Assembly: GCA_947475735.1 (NCBI GenBank)
Contig: CANJLQ010000006.1
Location: 124,001 to 188,000, forward strand
Direction: 5' to 3'
Source: Caulobacteraceae bacterium
GTDB lineage: Bacteria; Pseudomonadota; Alphaproteobacteria; Caulobacterales; Caulobacteraceae
Length of the DNA stretch: 64,000 nucleotides
The first letter of the stretch is position 1. The number at the start of each line of letters is the position of its first letter. Shown one piece after another: positions 56,746 to 64,000 of this stretch. Below the pieces are notes generated by a model. That model did no database searches, was not told the origin of the DNA, and saw only the letters and a program-made list of their open reading frames with translations. The position numbers were made by a program, and so were the translations under genes.

Positions 56746-56848
56746 ATGTCGTTTCCTGTCCCTGACGGACCCGTCTGGTGCGGGGCCTGTTCGCGAGAAG
56801 GTGTAGCGGGGGAGGCCGGTCCTGTCTCCCCCGCTGCGCGAGCGAGGA

Positions 56849-57907
56849 TCAGAGTCGCGCCATGTCCAGCACGAACCGATACCGCACGTCCGAACGACCC
56901 ATCCGCTCATAGGCGGTGTTGATCTCGGACGGCGCGATGACCTCGACGTCGGACGCGATGCCGTGCTCGGCGCAGAAGTCGAGCATCTCCTGGGTCTCGC
57001 GGATGCCGCCGATCAGACTGCCGGCGATGCGACGGCGACGCCACAGCAGCGGCAGGGCATAGACCGGCAGGCCCTCGGTCGTCAGGCCCAGCATGACCAT
57101 GGTGCCGTCGCGCGCCAGGAGCTGGATGTGGCTGGCGATCTCATGCGTGGCCGAGACGGTGTTGATGATCAGGTCGAACTTCTCCGTCGCCGCCGCCATC
57201 GCCGCCTTGTCAGAGTTGATGAGGAAGTGTTTGGCCCCCATCCGCTCGGCGTCGGCCTTCTTGCGGTCGGAGGTCGACAGCACGGTGACCTCGGCGCCGA
57301 GCGCCGCCGCCTGCTTGACCGCCATGTGCCCGAGACCACCCAGGCCGATGACGGCGACCTTCGATCCGGGACCGACCTTCCATTCCTTCAGCGGCGAATA
57401 GGTGGTGATCCCGGCGCACAGCAGGGGGGCGGCGGCCTCCAGCGGGATCGAATCCGGGATCGACAGGACGTAGTTCTGATCCACCGTGATGTGGTCGGAG
57501 TAGCCGCCCTGGGTGATGGTCTGGTTGACGGGCGCGCCCTTGGGGTCGGGCGAGCCATAGGTCTGGGTCATGCCGGGGACGCAGTACTGTTCCTCGCCCA
57601 TCTTGCAGGGCTCGCAGACACGGCAGCTGTCGACCATGCAGCCGACGCCGACCCGGTCGCCGACCTTGAAGCGAGTGACGTTGGAACCAACCGCCGAAAC
57701 GACGCCGGCGACCTCGTGGCCCGGCACGATGGGATAGCGCGTGTTGCCCAGGTCGTTGGTCGCAACATGCAGGTCGGAGTGACAGACGCCGCAGAAATGC
57801 ACGTCGATGGCCACGTCGTCCGGACCGGGGTCGCGCCGGTCGAAGCTGTAGGGCTCCAGCGGCTTGTCGGCGGCGACGGCGGCGAAGGCGCGTGTGGCGA
57901 TCGGCAT
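56849..57907 (-). CDS. Zinc-dependent NAD(P) alcohol dehydrogenase (YahK/cinnamyl type)
   Basis: A 352-residue medium-chain dehydrogenase. Catalytic zinc ligands are in CGVCHSDLH (near residue 36) and GHEVAGVVSAVG, and structural zinc ligands in DSCRVCEPCKMGEEQYC (near 93-110). The cofactor motif VIGLGGLGHMAVKQAAALGAEVTVLS lies near residue 180. Overall sequence is that of broad-specificity aldehyde reductases such as YahK. Physiological substrate unknown. It has a 103-nt gap to phbB downstream. Confidence 0.9.
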   Translation of the reverse strand: MPIATRAFAAVAADKPLEPYSFDRRDPGPDDVAIDVHFCGVCHSDLHVATNDLGNTRYPIVPGHEVAGVVSAVGSNVTRFKVGDRVGVGCMVDSCRVCEPCKMGEEQYCVPGMTQTYGSPDPKGAPVNQTITQGGYSDHITVDQNYVLSIPDSIPLEAAAPLLCAGITTYSPLKEWKVGPGSKVAVIGLGGLGHMAVKQAAALGAEVTVLSTSDRKKADAERMGAKHFLINSDKAAMAAATEKFDLIINTVSATHEIASHIQLLARDGTMVMLGLTTEGLPVYALPLLWRRRRIAGSLIGGIRETQEMLDFCAEHGIASDVEVIAPSEINTAYERMGRSDVRYRFVLDMARL

Positions 57908-57985
57908 GGTAGATCTCTCGGCTGGCGGGGGACGTGACCGCGTAAATGTGGCCGACCCCGCCTCGTCGCAACCGGCGGCCCTTGA

Positions 57986-58738
57986 TTAGCCGGCGAGCTT
58001 GCCGATCAGGGCCTGTGCCGCCGCCGGATTGCGCATCTTCGCCCCCGCGATGAAGTAGGCGAACACCTCGCCGCGTTTGGCCCATTCTCGAGCGCGCGCG
58101 GCCACGGCATCCAGCTCGCCAGAGGTCATGCCGGTCGGTTCGTCCTCGCGGCTGGACATCAGACGGGCGTAGGTGAAATCGGCCGTGGGCTGGTCGATAC
58201 GGGGCCATTCGGGGGCCTCGTCGTCCTCGGCATAGACGATGGCGACGCCGTACTTTGCCGCCAGATCGTAGAAGGCGGTGGTGTCGAAGGTCGGATTGCG
58301 AACCTCGAGCGCATGGCGCAGGCGCACCCCGTCACGCTCCTTCGGTAGCAGCTTGACGAACCCTTCGAAGTCCTCCGCGTCGAACTTCTTCGTCCCCATG
58401 AACTGCCAGTTGATCGGGCCCAGCTTGTCGCCCAGCGCCGTCAGACCCTGGCCCAGGAAGCGGTCCATCGATTCGCCCATGTCCGACAGCACCTTCCTGT
58501 TGGTGCAATAGCGGCTGGCCTTGACCGAGAAGACGAAGCCGTCGGGCGTCTCATCGCGCCACTTCATCCAGCTGTCCGGCTTGAAGGTCGAATAGTAGGT
58601 GCCGTTGATCTCGATGGAGGTCAGGGCGCGGCTGGCAAACTCCAGCTCGCGCTTCTGGGTCAGGTCGGCGGGATAGAAGACGCCCCGCCACGGCTCGTAG
58701 GTCCAGCCGCCAACGCCGACGCGAATGGGGTGGGTCAT
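57986..58738 (-). CDS. DUF72 family protein
   Basis: A 250-residue protein with the TIM-barrel-like DUF72 pattern: IRVGVGGWTYEPWRGVFYPADLTQKRELEFASRALTSIEINGTYYSTFKP at the N-terminus, FVFSVKASRYCTN, and RHALEVRNPTFDT. Family members (YecE-like) are widespread and of unknown function, sometimes placed near DNA-repair or sugar genes. No signal peptide. It is divergent from the rRNA methyltransferase gene. Confidence 0.88.
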   Translation of the reverse strand: MTHPIRVGVGGWTYEPWRGVFYPADLTQKRELEFASRALTSIEINGTYYSTFKPDSWMKWRDETPDGFVFSVKASRYCTNRKVLSDMGESMDRFLGQGLTALGDKLGPINWQFMGTKKFDAEDFEGFVKLLPKERDGVRLRHALEVRNPTFDTTAFYDLAAKYGVAIVYAEDDEAPEWPRIDQPTADFTYARLMSSREDEPTGMTSGELDAVAARAREWAKRGEVFAYFIAGAKMRNPAAAQALIGKLAG

Positions 58739-58843
58739 GAGATCTCTCCGGGTGGTCGGGATTCAGCTCTGCTTCGTCTGAAACGGACGAGCACTGTGAG
58801 CAATGTCTTTCGGACGGAGCGACTTCAGCGCTATCACCCGCCG

Positions 58844-59743
58844 ATGACCACCCTGCTCTACGGCCGCCCTCCGCTGGTTTTCGATCCGCCTGGCGGCGCC
58901 GTCCAGACCTCGCCCCTGATCCTCGGTTCGACCGCGCTGGAAAGCCTCGCCGACGGCTCGGTCGAGGCGGCGATGATCTATGCGCCGCCCGGCGTGCTGG
59001 AGCGGCGGTATGTGCTGGCCCAGGCGCTGCGGGCGCTGCGGGTCGGGGGGCGGCTGGACGTCATGGCGCCCAAGGACCGCGGCGGGTCGCGGCTGAAGAA
59101 GGAACTGGAGGCCTTCGGCCTGGAGGTCGGCGAAAGCGCCAAGGCGCACCACCGGCGATGCATCGTGGTCAAGCCGGACACGGTGATGGGGCTGGACGCG
59201 GCCATCGCAGCCGGGGCCTTGCATAAGGTCGAGGGGCTGGAGGCCTGGTCCCAGCCCGGCGTGTTCGCCTGGGATCGGATCGATGCGGGATCGGCTCTGC
59301 TCGCGGCTCATGTGCCAGGTTTGAAGGGGGCGGGCGCTGACCTCGGCTGCGGCTATGGGGCTCTGGCGACGGTTGTGCTGAGGTCGCCGGGTGTGACCGC
59401 GCTGCGGCTGGTCGACCTGGACCGGCGGGCGATCGAGGCGGCGAGGCGCAACATAGAGGATGCGCGCGCGACCTTCGAATGGGCGGACGCGCGGACGCTG
59501 GAGGATAGCGGTGATCTGGCCTTCGTCGTCTCCAACCCGCCCTTTCATGATGGCGGGGCCGAGGATCGGCGGCTGGGCCAGGCCTTCATCAGGAAGGCGG
59601 CGGCGATGCTGAAGAAGGGCGGGGCGCTGTGGCTCGTGGCCAACCGGCACCTGCCCTATGAGGCCGAGCTGAACGCGGCGTTCAAGCGGGTGACGCCGGT
59701 CAAGGATGGGGGCGGCTACAAGCTGTTCGAGGCGGTGAAGTGA
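58844..59743 (+). CDS. rsmC: Class I rRNA methyltransferase (RsmC type)
   Basis: A 299-residue SAM-dependent methyltransferase. The N-terminal half is a degenerate methyltransferase-like domain; the C-terminal half has the SAM motif GADLGCGYGALATVVL near residue 170 and the catalytic motif FVVSNPPFHDGGAEDRRLGQAF (NPPF) near 228. This two-domain layout and NPPFH are typical of RsmC, which methylates N2 of G1207 in 16S rRNA. The ORF is open upstream to 58730, but the conserved start is this ATG. Its stop overlaps the next start. Confidence 0.82.
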   Translation: MTTLLYGRPPLVFDPPGGAVQTSPLILGSTALESLADGSVEAAMIYAPPGVLERRYVLAQALRALRVGGRLDVMAPKDRGGSRLKKELEAFGLEVGESAKAHHRRCIVVKPDTVMGLDAAIAAGALHKVEGLEAWSQPGVFAWDRIDAGSALLAAHVPGLKGAGADLGCGYGALATVVLRSPGVTALRLVDLDRRAIEAARRNIEDARATFEWADARTLEDSGDLAFVVSNPPFHDGGAEDRRLGQAFIRKAAAMLKKGGALWLVANRHLPYEAELNAAFKRVTPVKDGGGYKLFEAVK

Positions 59744-60471
59744 AGACCCCGACGGCCCGGGTCGACAAGCTGCTGTCCTCCATGGGCTACGGCTCGCGCG
59801 GGGAGATCGCGCGGCTGGGCAAGGTCGGCGGGATCGTTCTGGACGGTGTCGATCTGACGGATGTGTCCAGGCGCATTCCGGTGACGCCGGATCTGCCCGA
59901 GCGGATGATGATTGACGGGCGGCCCGTCGATCCATCGCCGGGACTGGTCCTGATCCTGAACAAACCGCTGGGCATGACCTGTTCGCACAAGGAGGACGGA
60001 TCGCTGGTCTATGACGTCCTGCCCGATCGGTGGCGGCGGAGGGATCCGGCCATTTCCACCATCGGGCGGCTGGACAAGCAGACGAGCGGCCTGCTGCTGC
60101 TGACCGACGACGGCGACCTGCTGCACCGGGTGATCAGCCCGAAGCGGCATGTGGCCAAGGTGTATCTGGCGACACTGGCGCGGCCTCTGGTCGGGAACGA
60201 GGGCGCGCTGTTCGCCTCGGGGACCCTGGTGCTGGAGGGCGAGGACAAGCCACTGGCCCCGGCGGTGCTGGAGCCGATCACGGCGACCGAGGCGCGTTTG
60301 ACGGTGACCGAAGGACGCTATCATCAGGTGCGGCGGATGTTCGCGGCGGTGGGCAATCACGTCGAGGCCCTGCACCGCGAGCGTCTCGGCGGGCTGGCGC
60401 TTCCGGCCGATCTGGAGCCTGGGCAATGGCGGCGCGCGAGCGAGGATGAGATCACGGCGATCTTCGCCTGA
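59740..60471 (+). CDS. RsuA-family rRNA pseudouridine synthase
   Basis: A 243-residue protein, GTG start overlapping the upstream stop. It has an S4-like RNA-binding start (VDKLLSSMGYGSRGEIARL), then the catalytic motif STIGRLDKQTSGLLLLTDDG with the Asp nucleophile near residue 111, KRHVAKVYLATL, and EGRYHQVRRMFAAVGNHVEALHRERLGGL. RsuA forms pseudouridine at position 516 of 16S rRNA; RluE/RluB are alternatives. Pairing with an RsmC-like methyltransferase suggests a small-subunit rRNA modification operon. Confidence 0.88.
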   Translation: MKTPTARVDKLLSSMGYGSRGEIARLGKVGGIVLDGVDLTDVSRRIPVTPDLPERMMIDGRPVDPSPGLVLILNKPLGMTCSHKEDGSLVYDVLPDRWRRRDPAISTIGRLDKQTSGLLLLTDDGDLLHRVISPKRHVAKVYLATLARPLVGNEGALFASGTLVLEGEDKPLAPAVLEPITATEARLTVTEGRYHQVRRMFAAVGNHVEALHRERLGGLALPADLEPGQWRRASEDEITAIFA

Positions 60472-60522
60472 CGGAACCGCCGCGCTTGCCCGGACTTACG
60501 GCTCCGCTTCCGCGGAGACACC

Positions 60523-61737
60523 ATGACGGGCACGACGATCAAACGAGACCTGAGGACCGGGCGGTCCGTCTGGGCCGACAGTCCGGGACTGGGCGTGACG
60601 GTGCGGGCGCTGGATCGGGCGATCAGCGTCGACGTCTGCATCGTCGGCGCAGGCATCAGCGGGGCCTTCATGGCGCGCGAGTTGAGCCGAGACCACTCGG
60701 TGGCCGTGCTGGATCGACGCCCGCCGCTGATGGGGTCGACCGTTGCCTCCACCGCCATGCTGCAGTGGGAGATCGACCTGCCGCTGACGGCCCTGTCCGA
60801 GAAGATCGGGGCGAGGAACGCCGCGTGCGCCTATCGCCGGTCGCGCTCGGCGGTCGATGACCTGAAGCGGATCGTGGCCCAAGAACGGATCGTTTGCGGG
60901 CTGAAGGACAAGGGGTCGCTCTATATCGCGGGCGACGAATACGGTCACCGGGCGCTGGAGGCCGAGGCCGAGGCGCGGGCGGCCCTGGGGCTGGAGGGCC
61001 GCTATATCGGGCCGGCGGAACTGCGCGAGACCCACGGTATCGACCGGACCGGGGCGATCCTCTCCCAGGGCTCGGCCAGCGCCGACCCGGCGCGGCTGGC
61101 GGCGGGACTGCTCCGCCGGGCCATCGCGGCTGGTGCGCGCGTCTACTCCAAGGTCGAGGCGCTCGAGGTCCTGCCCGATCCGGACGGGGTGACCCTGATG
61201 ACCGACACGGGCCATGCGGTGCGGGCCAAGAAGGTGATCTTCTGCTGCGGCTATGAGTTTCCCAAGGGCGTGCCGACGCCGGGGGCGAAGGTGATCTCCA
61301 CCTGGGCCCTCGCGACGAGGCCGAGGACGCCGTGTCCGACCTGGCTGAAGGACATGTTGGTGTGGGAGGCGTCCGATCCGTACCTGTATTTCCGCATGGG
61401 CGGCGACGGTCGGCTGATCGTCGGCGGCGAGGACGAGGCCGATCCCCTGGCCCACGACGATCAGGCCAAGCTGAAGCGGAAATGCGAGACCATCGCCGCC
61501 AAGCTGAAGCGACTGATGCCCCAGCTGGATTTCGAGCTCGACTACAGCTGGGCTGGGGCCTTCGGCGAGAGCGCGACGGGCTTGCCGTCCATCGGGCCGG
61601 TCGAGGGGGTGGACCATTGCTGGGCCGTCATGGGCTTCGGCGGAAACGGCATCACCTACTCCGTCATCGCCAGCCAGATCGTGGCGGCCGAGGTGCGGGG
61701 CGGGAGCGATCCGGACGCGGGGCTGTATCGGGATTGA
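60523..61737 (+). CDS. FAD-dependent oxidoreductase (DAO family)
   Basis: A 404-residue flavoprotein. The Rossmann FAD motif CIVGAGISGAFMARELSRDHSVAVLDRR begins near residue 43, after a 40-residue N-terminal arm. The C-terminal part has GAFGESATGLPSIGPVEGVDHCWAVMGFGGNGITYSVIASQIV, typical of DAO-fold glycine/sarcosine-oxidase-like proteins. Unusually for DAO proteins, several Cys are near the middle (FCCGYEF). Substrate unknown. It lies 51 nt after the pseudouridine synthase gene and before trpF. Confidence 0.82.
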   Translation: MTGTTIKRDLRTGRSVWADSPGLGVTVRALDRAISVDVCIVGAGISGAFMARELSRDHSVAVLDRRPPLMGSTVASTAMLQWEIDLPLTALSEKIGARNAACAYRRSRSAVDDLKRIVAQERIVCGLKDKGSLYIAGDEYGHRALEAEAEARAALGLEGRYIGPAELRETHGIDRTGAILSQGSASADPARLAAGLLRRAIAAGARVYSKVEALEVLPDPDGVTLMTDTGHAVRAKKVIFCCGYEFPKGVPTPGAKVISTWALATRPRTPCPTWLKDMLVWEASDPYLYFRMGGDGRLIVGGEDEADPLAHDDQAKLKRKCETIAAKLKRLMPQLDFELDYSWAGAFGESATGLPSIGPVEGVDHCWAVMGFGGNGITYSVIASQIVAAEVRGGSDPDAGLYRD

Positions 61738-61768
61738 CCCCGGGCCCGGCACGGCTCACGTGCGAGGC

Positions 61769-62401
61769 ATGACCCGTGTGAAGATCTGCGGCCTGACCAC
61801 AGCCGATATGCTCGATGTCGCCCTCGATCATGGAGCGGCCTTCGTGGGGGCGGTGTTCTTCACCAAGAGCCCGCGCGACATCTCCCCGGAAGACGCGCGG
61901 CCGCTGTTCGAGCGGGCGCGGGGGCGAGCGAAGATCGTGGCGGTGACGGTCGATGCCGACGACGACCTGCTGAGCCGGATCGGGGCGCACCTCAGGCCAG
62001 ACTTCGTGCAGTTGCATGGGCGCGAGACCGTGGCGCGGGCCGCCGATGTGCGGCGGCTGACGGGGGCCGGGATCATCAAGGTGCTGCCCGTGTCGGTTCC
62101 GGCCGACCTGGACGGGGTCGCGGACTGGGAGGCCTACGCCGATCACCTGATGTTCGACGCCAAGCCGCCGGAGGGGTCGGACCTGCCGGGCGGCGTCGGC
62201 GCACGCTTCGATTGGGCCCTGATGCAAGGGCGTTCCTATCGCCACGACTGGTTCCTGGCGGGCGGCCTCAACCCGGACAATGCCGCCCAGGCTGCGGCGA
62301 TCAGCGGCGCGCCCCTGCTGGACGTGTCCTCTGGCGTGGAAAGCAGCCCGGGTGTTAAGGACCCCGCCCGGATCGCGGCCTTTCTGAAGGCCGTGGCCTG
62401 A
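61769..62401 (+). CDS. trpF: Phosphoribosylanthranilate isomerase
   Basis: TrpF performs the Amadori rearrangement in tryptophan synthesis. The 210-residue TIM-barrel protein starts [19 protein letters not shown] with the catalytic Cys in KICG. Later motifs are [26 protein letters not shown] and [16 protein letters not shown], then [19 protein letters not shown] near the C-terminus, all diagnostic. An in-frame GTG nine nt upstream is an alternative start. trpB follows after 52 nt. Confidence 0.96.
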   Translation: MTRVKICGLTTADMLDVALDHGAAFVGAVFFTKSPRDISPEDARPLFERARGRAKIVAVTVDADDDLLSRIGAHLRPDFVQLHGRETVARAADVRRLTGAGIIKVLPVSVPADLDGVADWEAYADHLMFDAKPPEGSDLPGGVGARFDWALMQGRSYRHDWFLAGGLNPDNAAQAAAISGAPLLDVSSGVESSPGVKDPARIAAFLKAVA

Positions 62402-62453
62402 TCGTTTCCGCCCGGCCGCATTTCGGCCCCTGCCCGACCCGAGGCTGACGTCC

Positions 62454-63668
<1,215 letters not shown>

Positions 63669-63670
63669 GC

Positions 63671-64000
63671 ATGAGCCTCTCGATCCTGATGGCCGCCCTG
63701 TCGATCCAGGCGACACCGGCCCCGGCGCGTTCCGGTCTGGACGTCGAGATCCCTGCGGTCCAGGGCGTCGTTGTCGATCCTACGTGCGGAGGACGACCGG
63801 CGATGACGACGCTCGCGACCTGTTTCGCCACCACCCAGGCGGGGGTCGCGGCCCTGGCGGACACCTGGAACGCAGCGTTCGCGCAGCAGGGATGGATCGC
63901 GGCGGACGGCGACGACAACCGCGTGGTCTATGTGCGGCGCCGGCCGGAGGGCGGCTGCGACGGTTTCCAGCTGGTGGCGTTCGACGACGGCCGTCAGGTG
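63671..64000 (+). CDS. Exported protein, truncated by the window edge
   Basis: The ATG lies two nt after the trpB stop (TGA GC ATG). The 110 visible residues begin with a short signal-like stretch (MSLSILMAALSIQATPAPARSG), then LDVEIPAVQGVVVDPTCGGRPAMTTLATC, and further on VVYVRRRPEGGCDGFQLVAF. Three Cys may form disulphides, consistent with export. I do not recognise the family. Its position inside what should be the trpFBA operon is odd. Confidence 0.6.
   Translation, partial: MSLSILMAALSIQATPAPARSGLDVEIPAVQGVVVDPTCGGRPAMTTLATCFATTQAGVAALADTWNAAFAQQGWIAADGDDNRVVYVRRRPEGGCDGFQLVAFDDGRQV

Overview
The window is about 64 kb of GC-rich (roughly two-thirds G+C by eye), densely coded chromosome. 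Gene content and order point to an alphaproteobacterium of the Caulobacteraceae, most like Brevundimonas or Caulobacter: truB-rpsO-pnp, rph-hrcA-grpE near dnaK-dnaJ, a ShkA-type hybrid kinase, an mmcB gene with a GTTC-N7-GTTC SOS box, and trpF-trpB. This placement is inference from recognised proteins; no 16S gene is present. I see no prophage, insertion sequence, CRISPR array or obvious island. Most of the window is core genome.

Layout. 1-3758: translation and RNA decay (truB, rpsO, pnp). 3902-12600: a lipoprotein, RNase PH, an AAC(6')-like acetyltransferase, and the heat-shock genes hrcA, grpE, dnaK and dnaJ, with a dienelactone hydrolase and alkB between them. 12623-15579: dapB, trmB, and metK with a probable repressor site in its promoter. 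15621-21448: an accessory-looking envelope/signalling locus made of a CHASE2-EAL protein, a FecR-domain protein with a long Gly/Asn repeat region, and a divergent TpsB outer-membrane transporter. 21540-25924: tRNA-Thr, hemD-hemC, tsaD, gpsA and a Rieske protein. 25927-33135: phasin, creatininase-like protein, amine oxidase, nth, ATP-grasp protein, PfkB kinase, Smr protein, an Xre/DUF2975 pair and a 38-residue membrane protein. 33346-41672: rdgB-hemW-rsmI-yraN, a SirB1-type protein, gshB, a ComM-like ATPase and shkA. 41721-49483: AmpG-like permease, malic enzyme, mmcB, lipocalin, acetyltransferase, thpR, a Bax1-like protein and a DUF2794 protein. 49597-64000: a structured purH leader, purH, dapF, a K+ channel with a zinc ribbon, an entericidin, a ThDP enzyme, phbB, oxidoreductases, RNA-modification enzymes, trpF, trpB and a truncated secreted-protein gene.

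The most unusual signal is a 40-nt interspersed repeat with six full copies and one half copy. It has two stems whose sequences change between copies while base pairing is kept. Two copies lie in tandem inside the translated N-terminal extension of tsaD. All copies have the same orientation on the + strand, whatever the direction of the neighbouring genes. Other points of note are an alternative-structure leader and orphan terminator before purH, an AT-rich palindrome inside the metK core promoter, a palindrome across the rdgB promoter, a sigma-32-like dnaK promoter, and the CHASE2/FecR/TpsB locus, which has a TpsB but no recognisable TpsA partner.
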